Assembly (NCBI RefSeq): GCF_000585355.1
Contig: NZ_KK073873.1
Location: 2,647,703-2,711,702, forward strand
Reading direction: 5' to 3'
From: Xylanibacter oryzae DSM 17970
GTDB taxonomy: Bacteria > Bacteroidota > Bacteroidia > Bacteroidales > Bacteroidaceae
DNA: 64,000 nucleotides
Shown: positions 37,026 to 46,303 of the stretch, piece by piece
Numbering within the stretch: position 1 is the first letter of the stretch
How the letters are laid out: the number at the start of each line of letters is the position of its first letter
Notes under the pieces: generated by a model
Seen by the model: only the letters and a program-made list of their open reading frames with translations
What the model was told of the DNA's origin: nothing
Databases searched by the model: none
Made by a program: the position numbers and the translations under genes

Positions 37026-37997
37026 TTAGACATCTTTATCCGTAAAAGGTTCAGCATTTATGCTTTTCAGATTCTTCTGTAGCTGTTCTGTGCTGCTTGC
37101 ACCTACCAATACCGATGTCACACCTTTCTGATGCAGTATCCACGCAAGAGCCATTTCTGCAAGTGTCTCGTTGCGTGATTTGGCTATACCATCCAGACGT
37201 TTCAAGTTGCCAAGAAGTTCCGGAGTAAGAGAATCCTTTTTTAGGAATTTCCCTTTAGACATTCTACTTTCTTGTGGTATACCGTTGAGATATCTGTCTG
37301 TAAGCAATCCCTGTGCAAGTGGAGAGAATGAGATAAATCCGATGCCCTGTTCTGCGCAATAATCTATTATGCCATCTTCTTGTGGAGCACGGTCAAGCAG
37401 ATTTAACCTTCCTTGATATATCAGTAGTGGTACATCCCTGTCGCGCAGATACGCAGTAGCAAATTTCAGTGCTTCAAGCGGCCATCGTGATATACCTATG
37501 TATAGTGCTTTCCCTGCTTTTACTATATCTACTAGTGCCTGCAAAGTTTCTTCTAGTGGAGTGTTCGGGTCATACCTGTGACTATAAAACAAGTCTACAT
37601 AGTCGAGATGCATCCTTTTCAGACTCTGGTCCAGACTGGCTATCATATATTTTCTTGATCCCCAATTGCCATAAGGTCCGGCCCACATATCATATCCTGC
37701 TTTGCTGCTGATAAACAATTCATCTCTGTATGGTCTGAAATCGTCTTCCATCAGCCTTCCCATCGTTTCTTCTGCGGAACCGTAAGGAGGCCCATAATTG
37801 TTGGCCAAGTCGAAATGCGTTATTCCGTGATCGAAGGCATAGCGTGTTATCTTACGACTTCTTTCGTAATCATCCACACCACCGAAGTTGTGCCAGAATC
37901 CCAGACTGACCTTTGGTAGCAATATGCCACTTTTTCCACATCGGTTGTACGTCATACCGCCGTCATAGCGTAATTCGTCAGCAAAGTATTTTTCCAT
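37026..37997 (-). CDS. Aldo/keto reductase (YghZ-like)
   Basis: 323 residues, a cytoplasmic NADPH-dependent TIM barrel. Catalytic residues fit the family: Asp in HFDLANNYGPPYGSAEE, Tyr in the same loop, Lys in FISSKAGYDMW, and His in LFYSHRYD. C-terminal cofactor-binding SVLVGASSTEQLQKN. It resembles YghZ (L-glyceraldehyde 3-phosphate reductase) more than other AKRs (GPYGNWGSRKYM region). It begins 2 bp after ispG, so it is the last gene of the rpoN-purE-ispG run. The true substrate is unknown. Confidence 0.9.
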   Translation of the reverse strand: MEKYFADELRYDGGMTYNRCGKSGILLPKVSLGFWHNFGGVDDYERSRKITRYAFDHGITHFDLANNYGPPYGSAEETMGRLMEDDFRPYRDELFISSKAGYDMWAGPYGNWGSRKYMIASLDQSLKRMHLDYVDLFYSHRYDPNTPLEETLQALVDIVKAGKALYIGISRWPLEALKFATAYLRDRDVPLLIYQGRLNLLDRAPQEDGIIDYCAEQGIGFISFSPLAQGLLTDRYLNGIPQESRMSKGKFLKKDSLTPELLGNLKRLDGIAKSRNETLAEMALAWILHQKGVTSVLVGASSTEQLQKNLKSINAEPFTDKDV

Positions 37998-37999
37998 TC

Positions 38000-39859
38000 T
38001 TAAGAGTTTTTGTCTTTGTTAATAAGTTCCAGCAGTTTTTCTACTGCTTCTTCTTCAGGTATATTCTTTTCTACGCAAACTTTTTTGCGATATAGTGAAA
38101 TCTTTCCACGTGCGGCACCTACATATCCATAGTCGGCATCAGCCATCTCTCCGGGGCCGTTTACGATACATCCCATTATACCAATCTTCAGCCCTTTCAT
38201 GTCTTTTGTAGATTCCTTTATACGGGCGATGGTTTTTTGCAGGTCGTATAGAGTACGCCCGCATCCGGGACAACTGATATATTCCGTTTTGCTGGTGCGC
38301 AGACGTGCAGCCTGCAATATACCAAATGCTGTGGCATTGATATCTTCGATGCAAAGATCGCCGTCGTTCATCAGCCATATACCGTCAGTCAAACCGTCGA
38401 ACATCAAGGCGCCCATATCAGCAGCAGCTTCAAGTTGGAAGTCACTCTTCTCTTCATGTGAGTGTCTGTACATCTGGCAGAATATTACGGGGTTCTGAAT
38501 GCCGTTAGACATAAATTCGTGTACAAGGGCGCGTTGGTCTCCTAGTCTGTTCTGGTGATTGCTTACGCATACCACTACTATTTCTGGATGATGTTTCAGA
38601 CATGGCAGATATTCATCACTTGGTGCACCAAACTGCAGTACGAGGAACTTCAGTTTTGAGTTGTCGTAACTTATAAATGGTGTAGCGTTATAAGGATATA
38701 TTGGAAATATGTTATCTTTAGATGTTAAAGAACCCAATTTATCAAGTTCTTGGTATACATTAAAGTCAACGATATAATTCTGATCCTTATTAATATTTTC
38801 AGGCAGTTGTCCGCCAACATATATATAATCAGCTTTGTATTGATCATCCTTGCTGCCTATCTTATTAGAGATTACAACAGGCACATTCTCACCGCCGATA
38901 TTGTTTACCGCATTTGTCTTGCGACGTTCCGAGTGCAGATAATCAAATCCTTTATATTCATCACCGGGCACAAGCAAGTGTCCCGCACGCTTACCAATAT
39001 AGTCAACCAAATGTCGTGCTACAGGAATCTCCTCTTCAGGCTCTTCACTTAGAGACACACGTATAGTGTCTCCAATACCGTCTGCCAGAAGAGCACCTAT
39101 ACCTACGGCACTCTTGATACGTCCATCTTCACCATCACCGGCTTCTGTCACACCAAGATGTAGTGGATAATGCATATCCTCCTTATCCATACAGTCAACC
39201 AACAGGCGTACAGAACGTACCATAACTACAGTGTTGCTTGCCTTTATGGATATCACTACATCATTAAAATTTTCACGTTTACATATGCGCAGGAACTCCA
39301 TACAACTTTCTACTATACCTTCGGGAGTATCACCATAACGGCTCATTATACGGTCAGAAAGTGAACCGTGATTTACGCCAATGCGTACGGCGGTATGATT
39401 CTTATTGCATATATTCAGAAACGGGATTAACTGATCTTCAATCTTCTGCAGTTCAGCAGCATACTCATTGTCTGTATATTCCAACTTCTTGAAAGTACGA
39501 GCAGGGTCAACATAGTTGCCCGGATTGATACGTACCTTCTCTGCATAAAGCGCAGCTACCTCAGCCACATGCGGATTGAAATGTACGTCAGCCACTAGGG
39601 GCGTATTATAACCATCCTTGCGCAATGCTGCATTGATGTTCTTTAGATTTTCAGCCTCGCGTACACCCTGTGTAGTGAGTCTTACATATTCACCACCGGC
39701 GTCAATGATACGTTTTGCCTGAGCCACACTACCTTCAGTGTCGTCAGTAGAAGTTGTAGTCATCGACTGAATACGTATAGGGTTGTCTCCACCCAGAGGC
39801 GTATCACCGACATTTACAACAGAAGATTCCCGTCTGTGATAATTGAATAAGTCTGCCAT
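38000..39859 (-). CDS. ispG: 4-hydroxy-3-methylbut-2-enyl diphosphate synthase, long form
   Basis: 619 residues, the long three-domain form found in Bacteroidetes, Chlamydiae and plants; Proteobacterial forms are about 370 residues. The N-terminal TIM barrel (NPIRIQSMTTTSTDDTEGS) is followed by an inserted domain (about 260-500). The C-terminal iron-sulfur domain has CPGCGRTLYDLQ and GCIVNGPGEMADADYG, giving the three Cys ligands of the [4Fe-4S] cluster. It makes HMBPP in the MEP isoprenoid pathway. It shares one base with purE upstream and has a 2-bp gap to the aldo/keto reductase. Confidence 0.97.
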   Translation of the reverse strand: MADLFNYHRRESSVVNVGDTPLGGDNPIRIQSMTTTSTDDTEGSVAQAKRIIDAGGEYVRLTTQGVREAENLKNINAALRKDGYNTPLVADVHFNPHVAEVAALYAEKVRINPGNYVDPARTFKKLEYTDNEYAAELQKIEDQLIPFLNICNKNHTAVRIGVNHGSLSDRIMSRYGDTPEGIVESCMEFLRICKRENFNDVVISIKASNTVVMVRSVRLLVDCMDKEDMHYPLHLGVTEAGDGEDGRIKSAVGIGALLADGIGDTIRVSLSEEPEEEIPVARHLVDYIGKRAGHLLVPGDEYKGFDYLHSERRKTNAVNNIGGENVPVVISNKIGSKDDQYKADYIYVGGQLPENINKDQNYIVDFNVYQELDKLGSLTSKDNIFPIYPYNATPFISYDNSKLKFLVLQFGAPSDEYLPCLKHHPEIVVVCVSNHQNRLGDQRALVHEFMSNGIQNPVIFCQMYRHSHEEKSDFQLEAAADMGALMFDGLTDGIWLMNDGDLCIEDINATAFGILQAARLRTSKTEYISCPGCGRTLYDLQKTIARIKESTKDMKGLKIGIMGCIVNGPGEMADADYGYVGAARGKISLYRKKVCVEKNIPEEEAVEKLLELINKDKNS

Positions 39860-40365
39860 TAATTAGTCTTATACTGATATTTAATTTCAGCCAGGTCTTT
39901 ATTAGCTTTTTCTATCTTAGCACCCAGTCCGGCCTTGTGGGCAGCTATCTTTTTAGCTATCTCCTTATTGCTAAGAGCCATAATTTCAACAGCCAGGATA
40001 GCAGCGTTCTGAGCACCGTTTACACCTACTGTCGCAACAGGAATACCCGGAGGCATTTGTATTATACTAAGCATTGCATCAAGTCCGTCGAGCATACCTT
40101 TGATAGGCACACCGATAACAGGTAATGTAGTAGACGCCGCAATTACCCCAGGTAGAGCTGCAGCCATTCCGGCTCCGGCAATGATAACCTGTATGCCACG
40201 TTCTTTAGCCCCTTTGGCGAAGTCTTCTACTGCATCCGGTGTACGGTGTGCAGAAAGAGCATTAACCTCAAAAGGAATCTGCATTTCATCCAAAAACTTT
40301 AATGCTTTCTCCATAACAGGCAGGTCGCTTGTACTGCCCATTATAATGCTTACTAATGGTTTCAT
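39859..40365 (-). CDS. purE: N5-carboxyaminoimidazole ribonucleotide mutase
   Basis: 168 residues, class I PurE. Conserved segments are [13 protein letters not shown] (about 9-21), [10 protein letters not shown] with the catalytic His, [15 protein letters not shown], and [20 protein letters not shown]. It isomerises N5-CAIR to CAIR in de novo purine synthesis. purK is not in the window. Its stop shares a base with the ispG start; 34 bp separate it from the upstream PAP2-like gene. Confidence 0.97.
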   Translation of the reverse strand: MKPLVSIIMGSTSDLPVMEKALKFLDEMQIPFEVNALSAHRTPDAVEDFAKGAKERGIQVIIAGAGMAAALPGVIAASTTLPVIGVPIKGMLDGLDAMLSIIQMPPGIPVATVGVNGAQNAAILAVEIMALSNKEIAKKIAAHKAGLGAKIEKANKDLAEIKYQYKTN

Positions 40366-40399
40366 ATCTTATATATTGTTTAAATTATTATCAGTTTGA

Positions 40400-41029
40400 T
40401 TATGCGAACATTAGAACAATAAATGCACTAAACAGTCCGATGAAGAACCCTGTTAGCACCTGTGACAATGAATGCTGTCTTAATATCATCCTGCTGGTTC
40501 CAACCATTCCTGCAAGGAACAGCACCAGACACAACCACCATATGGGATTGAATTCGAAGATGTACGAGAAAGCTATCAATGCCCCCGCCACTCCGCCTAT
40601 TGCGGCTGTATGTGTAGATATCTTCCACCATACATTAATCAGTGCACATGCCATCTGTATTATCAATGCAGCTACCAGGATGTTGCCCATAAAGCGTGGA
40701 ATCCTCATAACGTTCATAAGATAATAACATGTAAAGTAACATAAGATGGATATGATATATGGTATCATACGGCGTTCTTTTATTCCCATCTCCAGAAGAG
40801 ACCATCCTTGATATTTACGATAAATGTGTATCAGGAATGTAGGCAGCAGAATGGTAAATAGATATACCATTGCGAGCACAAAAACCTTGTATGACCAAGG
40901 CAGCAGACTAAGATAGCTAAGAAAAAACAAAGCTACTAGTCCCAGTATGGGAAGATAAAATGGTGTGAAAACCATACTCATCACCCTTGCTGTCAGAATA
41001 ATTTTTCTCTCTCTTTCTTTTGGAGTCAT
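40400..41029 (-). CDS. PAP2-like phosphatase family membrane protein
   Basis: 209 residues with about six transmembrane helices. The C-terminal part resembles the PAP2 phosphatase core: THTAAIGG (about 138-145) and RQHSLSQVLTGFFIG (about 184-198), where His and neighbouring residues match the last PAP2 motif. The N-terminal KxxxxxxRP-like motif is weak, so activity is uncertain. It may act on phosphatidic acid, undecaprenyl diphosphate or a lipid phosphate. It lies 23 bp after rpoN in the same operon. Confidence 0.7.
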   Translation of the reverse strand: MTPKERERKIILTARVMSMVFTPFYLPILGLVALFFLSYLSLLPWSYKVFVLAMVYLFTILLPTFLIHIYRKYQGWSLLEMGIKERRMIPYIISILCYFTCYYLMNVMRIPRFMGNILVAALIIQMACALINVWWKISTHTAAIGGVAGALIAFSYIFEFNPIWWLCLVLFLAGMVGTSRMILRQHSLSQVLTGFFIGLFSAFIVLMFA

Positions 41030-41052
41030 TTTAACTTTGTATTTACTAACAA

Positions 41053-42543
41053 TTATTTTCTTAATCTTGCTATAGGTATGCCCAGTTGTTCACGGTATTT
41101 TGACACCGTGCGCCTTGCTATTGGGAAACCTTTCTCTTTCAATTTATCTTTTAAGACATCATCACTCATTGGGTTGTTTTTATCTTCATTGTTTACAATC
41201 TCCTGTAGAGCCAGCTTGATCTGTCTTGTAGACAGTTCATCACCGTTCTCGGTCGTATAACTGTCATTAAAGAAGAACTTTAGCGGGTACGTACCCCATC
41301 TGGTCTGTACATACTTACTGTTGCTTACCCTGGATATTGTAGAAATGTCCATACCTGTCCTGTCAGCGATATCCTTAAGTATCATCGGTTTTAGAGATCC
41401 TTCATCGCCGTCTTCGAAGAATTTGTGCTGCATTTGTATTATAGACTTCATCGTAGTATACAACGTCTGTTTGCGTTGGTTTATAGCCTCTATGAATGTC
41501 TGTGCGGCATCAATCTTTTTTTTAGTATATAGCAGAGCCTCTTTCATCTGCCTGCTCATATTCTGTTTGTTGGTCTGAAATTCTTCCATGGAGTCGGCAA
41601 ACGACTGTGATACGTGCAGTTCTGGAACATTGCCATCGTTGAGGCAGAACGATATACTGCCATCCTCACTCGAATCTACTATAAAGTCGGGCGTAATCTG
41701 TTGCATGCTTCTGCCTAAAGTTTCACTTAGCGAATTACCGGGTTTAGGATTCAGTTTCTTAAGTTCTGTGGCAAGAGCCTTGGTCTGTAAGTCAGTAGTG
41801 TTGAGGTGTTGCTTTATCTTATCCCATCGGTTTTTGGTGAATTCTTCAAAATATTTGCTTATTACCTTATTCATTAATTCCTTTGCCTTAGAGTCAGCCT
41901 TGCGCTCTATCTGTAGCAGCAAGCACTCTTGTAGAGAGCGAGCCCCAATGCCTGCAGGGTCAAACGATTGCAATACAATAAGCATATTTTCTATTTCTTT
42001 TTCAGAAGCGTCAATATTATAGTTGAAAGCCAGTTCATCGCTTATATCGCTAATATTCTTGCGTATCAGTCCGTCGTCATCGAGTGATCCAATAAGATAC
42101 TCAATTATATTACGTTGCTTATCGCTCAGTTCATGTTCACCTACCTGTTCTTTCAGTTCATCATAGAACGAAGTATACTCTCCGAACACAATCTCGTTGA
42201 AATCTCCATGCTCACTGCTTCCTCCGTTATATACAGGCATCTCATCGTCTTTGCCCATATTTTCCAGAGCCTCGTTCAGAGCCGACTGTCTCTCTTCTTG
42301 TTCTACGCTGTTAGCATAGTCTTCGAAGTCATCATTATCTGAATGTTCTTTCAGCACATCATTATCATCGTCTGCCATACCTTTGATTTCAAGGGCAGGG
42401 TTGTCATCCATCTCGATATTGATACGTTGTTCCAGTTCGTTTACAGGCAGTTCGAGCAACTTCACCTGCAACAATTGTTGCGGAGATAACTTTTGTAGTT
42501 GCGCCTGTTGCTGCGCCTGTGTTTGTATAAGACCTTGCGCCAT
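41053..42543 (-). CDS. rpoN: RNA polymerase sigma-54 factor
   Basis: 496 residues. Region I is glutamine-rich (TQAQQQAQLQKLSPQQLLQ), region II is acidic (about 55-105), then come the core-binding domain and the DNA-binding part ending in the RpoN box ARRTVSKYRE. It directs transcription from -24/-12 promoters and needs an enhancer-binding ATPase, none of which is encoded in this window. A TACTTTTGC promoter lies 23 bases upstream. PAP2, purE, ispG and the AKR gene follow on the same strand with short gaps. Confidence 0.97.
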   Translation of the reverse strand: MAQGLIQTQAQQQAQLQKLSPQQLLQVKLLELPVNELEQRINIEMDDNPALEIKGMADDDNDVLKEHSDNDDFEDYANSVEQEERQSALNEALENMGKDDEMPVYNGGSSEHGDFNEIVFGEYTSFYDELKEQVGEHELSDKQRNIIEYLIGSLDDDGLIRKNISDISDELAFNYNIDASEKEIENMLIVLQSFDPAGIGARSLQECLLLQIERKADSKAKELMNKVISKYFEEFTKNRWDKIKQHLNTTDLQTKALATELKKLNPKPGNSLSETLGRSMQQITPDFIVDSSEDGSISFCLNDGNVPELHVSQSFADSMEEFQTNKQNMSRQMKEALLYTKKKIDAAQTFIEAINQRKQTLYTTMKSIIQMQHKFFEDGDEGSLKPMILKDIADRTGMDISTISRVSNSKYVQTRWGTYPLKFFFNDSYTTENGDELSTRQIKLALQEIVNNEDKNNPMSDDVLKDKLKEKGFPIARRTVSKYREQLGIPIARLRK

Positions 42544-42565
42544 TTTATGATACTTGAAATCTACT

Positions 42566-42574
42566 GCAAAAGTA
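42566..42574 (-). promoter_or_regulatory. -7 box for rpoN
   Basis: Minus-strand TACTTTTGC, 23 bases before the rpoN ATG. Confidence 0.55.
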
Positions 42575-42599
42575 GAAAAAATAATCTATATCAGAGCAT

Positions 42600-43247
42600 T
42601 TATTTGAAGTAATCTTTCAATTGATTAGCGAAAGCTTCCAATTTTTCAGGCTCCATATTACCGAACCTGTTCCATATTTTCTGGCATTCAATAAGTAAAG
42701 GGTTGATAATGAAGTCTTCACGGTTCAGATACGGGTCGCAATATTGTAGAACATCCATTACTTCTGCTATCACCGACGGTTTTATATTCATCAACTTGCC
42801 CAGTTCTATTATTTCAGGTGTTTCTGGTACCATGGTTATTGGCGTAAGCCTGAAGTATAAATCAAGAATCATTATCAGCATTACCGGTTGCAGTTCCGGC
42901 TGTTCGTCAAGCGGCTTGAAGTCTTTTTCGAACGTCTCCTTTATTTCCACATCCTTATAGAATGTCTCAGCATTACTGAATCCATTCATTTTTCTAAGCA
43001 GTTTTACCTCACGCTGCAGTTTGTTTGGATTGTTACCATATTTCTCCCATAGTCTTTCCACGCTTGGTGTATCCATATTGGCCAGAGAGCACATCCTCCT
43101 GAATATTTCATCCGGTTGAATGTGTAGTTCAATACTGGTTTCTATGGTTCTTTTGTCATAAAGAGGTTTTACGCCTACGGGTTTTCGTAGATATAGTTGC
43201 ATTATCAACAACCAATATTCGTCAGACCATTGTGAATTTCTTGCCAT
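42600..43247 (-). CDS. Conserved hypothetical protein
   Basis: 215 residues from the ATG at 43247 (MARNSQWSDEYW). An in-frame ATG three codons earlier would leave a leader of only about 5 bases after the -7 box. Soluble and helical, with repeated aromatic/charged stretches (LLIMQLYLRKPVGVKPLYDKR, YCDPYLNREDFIINPLLIECQKIW). It has no signal peptide and no domain I can name. It appears to be a lineage-conserved protein located before rpoN. Its promoter overlaps the 3' end of a transposase remnant, so the insertion sits right against this gene. Confidence 0.7.
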   Translation of the reverse strand: MARNSQWSDEYWLLIMQLYLRKPVGVKPLYDKRTIETSIELHIQPDEIFRRMCSLANMDTPSVERLWEKYGNNPNKLQREVKLLRKMNGFSNAETFYKDVEIKETFEKDFKPLDEQPELQPVMLIMILDLYFRLTPITMVPETPEIIELGKLMNIKPSVIAEVMDVLQYCDPYLNREDFIINPLLIECQKIWNRFGNMEPEKLEAFANQLKDYFK

Positions 43248-43258
43248 AATATTCATTT

Positions 43259-43537
43259 TTATAGCGCAAATTTAATAAAAATAGCTGTAATAAACGAATA
43301 AAATAGAAGAATAAATTCGTTGATATATTGAAGGATATTTAGTGCGGAGACTTTACTAACGATTCTAGTAAAAGGTCCCTTTGTCTGTTTTGCGTAGTTA
43401 CGTACAATCATAAACTGGTCGCATAACTGTAAAAATACGGTTTCTAACCTATTGACGGAATTAAATGAGTATATTTTTAATTTGCCAACGGGTTGTTTAT
43501 TGAATAAAGTTAGTTTAGTTTTTCCTTCAGCAAACAC
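43259..43537 (-). pseudogene. IS transposase C-terminal remnant (DDE type, family uncertain)
   Basis: A 92-codon fragment beginning at GTG, lacking the transposase N-terminus and most of the catalytic domain. The segment NRLETVFLQLCDQFMIVRNYAK then GPFTRIVSKVSALNILQYIN is typical of the end of DDE transposases around the last catalytic Glu (RxxIExxFSxL pattern). Its first part (AEGKTKLTLFNK) lies in one arm of the 85-bp inverted repeat. It is decayed and non-functional. I cannot fix the IS family. Confidence 0.65.
43266..43274 (-). promoter_or_regulatory. -7 box for the hypothetical gene before rpoN
   Basis: Minus-strand TAAATTTGC, overlapping the last codons of the transposase remnant. Confidence 0.5.
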
Positions 43538-44103
43538 TTAATAGATTGACTATCAGTCCTTTCGGCTGAAGGCAACTTCAGGGAGAATATTGTCGCCCTT
43601 TATTTTACGTGTATTGTCGCCTTTATTTTACACTAATATATCTACTTGCGAATTACTCTTAATCTTTTATGATAGGATACCTTTCAAGTTATAAAAGCAT
43701 TGTTTTTTTACTGTTGTAATAATACTTTACAAGCTTTCGACCTATGTCGCACGATCGTTTGACCTTGGTCGAAAGTTATCAGAGCATAGCTTTTATGATT
43801 TATTATCTATGCGTTTTGAATGTTGCAGGATGTGTCTTACAAGTTTTAAGTTATGTTTATAGTCAGCCACTAACTTATGTTTTCCAAAAATGACCTAAAA
43901 CAGTACATAAGAACATTGCTAGTAAAAGTTTCTCAGAATAAAGACTCTTTTCCAATTAAAGAAGAACTATCTAGATTCGGACGACACAGACAATAGGAAC
44001 AAAAGAATCTACTCTCAAAAGTTGCCTCCAGCAGAAAGGACTGATAGTCAATCTATTAAGTGCTTGCTGAAGGAAAAACTAAACTAACTTTATTCAATAA
44101 ACA
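43494..44103. repeat. 85-bp inverted repeat flanking a 440-bp spacer
   Basis: Arm 43494-43578 is the reverse complement of 44019-44103 with 82 of 85 matches. Both arms encode the same transposase snippet (AEGKTKLTLFNK), so two IS copies in opposite orientation were probably involved. The spacer 43579-44018 has no gene. It contains a direct repeat (ATTGTCGCC..TTTATTTTAC at about 43588 and 43613) and a 9-bp palindrome, CTTTCGACC/GGTCGAAAG (43734-43742, 43767-43775). Confidence 0.85.
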
Positions 44104-44454
44104 TTAGAGTTTTATGGCAATATCTAATATATTCAAAGGCTGTAATTAATGATCATCTAATCATAATTTGTTGGTGAAATCAAATGAGCGCATTGTATAT
44201 TAAATATTTTATTTATATTTGTATAAAGTTTCAACATAATAGTGTGAATAAGACCGATTGCGCAGGAGTCTATACAGACCGTTAAATATGTTTCGCCAAC
44301 GGATATAATAATATAAAAACAAATTTTCTATTTAATAAATGTGACTTGATACATAAATATTTAATTATAAGGTTTCTTTAAAGAATTTAGATATGATGAA
44401 AAATTCTTCATCAAATTTTAATACTGTGAGGACTTCTATTTCGATTATTTTGAT
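44104..44454. other. Gene-free AT-rich DNA before the histidine phosphatase gene
   Basis: About 350 bases of low-complexity AT DNA with no supported ORF, terminator or repeat beyond the preceding inverted repeat. The phosphatase promoter lies at its right end. Confidence 0.5.
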
Positions 44455-44463
44455 TAAGTTTGC
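44455..44463 (+). promoter_or_regulatory. -7 box for the histidine phosphatase gene
   Basis: TAAGTTTGC, 20 bases before the ATG at 44484; no clear -33 box. Confidence 0.5.
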
Positions 44464-44483
44464 ATCAAATATAATTTTAAGTT

Positions 44484-45770
44484 ATGAAGAGAACAATATT
44501 TTCAGTATTATTATTGAGCTTGTTTATTACAGCATCAGCTCAAGAGGCTAAACAACAAATTATAGCCAATCATTATTTGGCAGGCAGCACATATTATGCG
44601 TATCCTGGGCCACAACAAAAGGTATTGACACCTGCACCTAAGGGTGAACATCCTTTTTATATAAGTCATTATGGACGCCATGGTTCTCGCTATCTTACCA
44701 GTAAGGAAGAATATTCTGAACCACTTGCAGTGTTACGCGAAGCTGAGGCTAAGGGCAAACTTACAGTGAAGGGTCAAGAGGTAATGCGTAAACTTGAAAA
44801 GATAAATGCTGAGGCTGCTAACAGATATGGAGAGCTTACTAAATTGGGAGCTGAACAACATAAGGGAATAGCCAAAAGAATGGTACAAAATTTCCCTGAA
44901 GTTTTTGCCGATAGCGCTGTTATTGAAGCCAAAAGTACTGTAGTCATACGCTGTATTTTATCAATGGAGAACGAGTTACAGCAGATGCTGACAATGAACC
45001 CAAAGCTTAAGATCACACATGACGCAAGTGCACATGATTTGTATTATATGAACTTATCTGACCCTAATTTGAATAAGTTATGTAAGGAGAAGGCTGTAGA
45101 CAGCACATACAATGCTTGGAAAAAAGAGAATGTAAATTCTTATCCTTTGATGACAAGACTGTTTAATGATACTGCCTATATAAATAAGAATGTAAATATG
45201 GATAAGTTGAATTATCAGCTTTTCTCAATAGCAACGATACTTCAAAATACAGAATTGCGCAACAAGATTTCGCTGTATGATATATTCACAGACAGTGAGC
45301 TGTATGACGATTGGCGTTATGAGAACAACTGGTGGTATATCCATTTTGGTGCATGTCCACTTACAGAGGCTAAAATGCCTTATTCACAACGCTATCTGTT
45401 GCGTAATATAATAGAAGAAGCTGACAGTTGTATAGCTTTACCAAAACCTGGTGCCACTCTCCGTTTTGGCCACGACTCAATGGTAATGCCGCTCGTTTGT
45501 CTAATGGGGATAAATGGTTATGACCAACAGATTAAGGATCTTAACGATGTGGACCTGAAAGGATGGAGACTATATGATGTTGTGCCTATGGCATCTAACT
45601 TACAGTTTATCTTCTATCGTAAGAATGTTAAGGATAAAGATGTTTTGGTAAAGGTCCTTCTAAATGAAAAAGAGGTGAAGCTGCCTTTAAAGACAGACAT
45701 AGCACCTTATTATCATTGGAAAGATGTAAAAGACTTGTATAATGCTAAATTGGCAGCATACAAAGAATAG
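44484..45770 (+). CDS. Histidine-type phosphatase (Minpp-like)
   Basis: 428 residues with a signal peptide (1-20, TASAQ). Clade 2 histidine acid phosphatase: the nucleophile motif is RHGSR (residues 65-69), and the proton-donor region is FGHDS (about 330). Length and flanking sequence (HYGRHGSRYLTSKEEY) resemble the Bacteroides multiple inositol polyphosphate phosphatase, which releases phosphate from phytate in the periplasm or outside. Monocistronic; the next gene converges with a 2-bp gap. The exact substrate is inferred. Confidence 0.88.
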   Translation: MKRTIFSVLLLSLFITASAQEAKQQIIANHYLAGSTYYAYPGPQQKVLTPAPKGEHPFYISHYGRHGSRYLTSKEEYSEPLAVLREAEAKGKLTVKGQEVMRKLEKINAEAANRYGELTKLGAEQHKGIAKRMVQNFPEVFADSAVIEAKSTVVIRCILSMENELQQMLTMNPKLKITHDASAHDLYYMNLSDPNLNKLCKEKAVDSTYNAWKKENVNSYPLMTRLFNDTAYINKNVNMDKLNYQLFSIATILQNTELRNKISLYDIFTDSELYDDWRYENNWWYIHFGACPLTEAKMPYSQRYLLRNIIEEADSCIALPKPGATLRFGHDSMVMPLVCLMGINGYDQQIKDLNDVDLKGWRLYDVVPMASNLQFIFYRKNVKDKDVLVKVLLNEKEVKLPLKTDIAPYYHWKDVKDLYNAKLAAYKE

Positions 45771-45772
45771 AA

Positions 45773-46303
45773 TCAAAGAATCATCTTGCTGGCGAAATCC
45801 CAAACCACGATTCCGGCAGTAACTGATACATTGAGCGAATGCTTGGTACCGAACTGCGGAATTTCCAAGCATCCATCGCTCATATCTACAACCTCCTGAT
45901 GTACGCCTTTAACTTCGTTGCCGAAGATAATGGCGTATTTTTTGTCTTGTAATGGCGAAAAATCCTGCAACTTGGTACTGCCTTCTACTTGTTCTATCGA
46001 ATATACTGTAAAGTCGTCTTTGTGAAGAGCGTTTACGGCTTCTTCAGCGGTAGCAAAGTATTTCCATTCCACACTGTCTTCTCCTCCTAAAGCTGTCTTG
46101 TGTATTTCGGGGTTAGGAGGACAGGCTGTTATGCCACATAGATATATAGCTTCTACACGGAATGCATCACAGCTACGGAAGACGCTGCCTACGTTATACA
46201 AACTGCGTATATCATCGAGCACAACTATGAGCGGCATCTTGTTCGACTCCTTAAATTGCTCTACCGACATGCGGTGCATTTCTATAGTACGCAGCTTTCT
46301 CAT
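45773..46303 (-). CDS. TrmH/SpoU family RNA methyltransferase
   Basis: 176 residues, SPOUT trefoil-knot enzyme using S-adenosylmethionine to 2'-O-methylate RNA. Motif 1 is LYNVGSVFRSCDAF (about 34-47), motif 2 IFGNEVKGV (about 130), motif 3 IPQFGTKHSLNVSVTAGI (about 148-165). It lacks an N-terminal substrate domain, so tRNA versus rRNA cannot be decided. Its start overlaps the sufE stop by 4 bp in the U32-GNAT-sufE-trmH operon. Confidence 0.92.
   Translation of the reverse strand: MRKLRTIEMHRMSVEQFKESNKMPLIVVLDDIRSLYNVGSVFRSCDAFRVEAIYLCGITACPPNPEIHKTALGGEDSVEWKYFATAEEAVNALHKDDFTVYSIEQVEGSTKLQDFSPLQDKKYAIIFGNEVKGVHQEVVDMSDGCLEIPQFGTKHSLNVSVTAGIVVWDFASKMIL

Noticed and set aside
43538..44454. 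Functional insertion sequence between the rpoN region and the phosphatase gene
   Set aside because: Only a transposase C-terminus and an inverted fragment remain; there is no intact transposase ORF.
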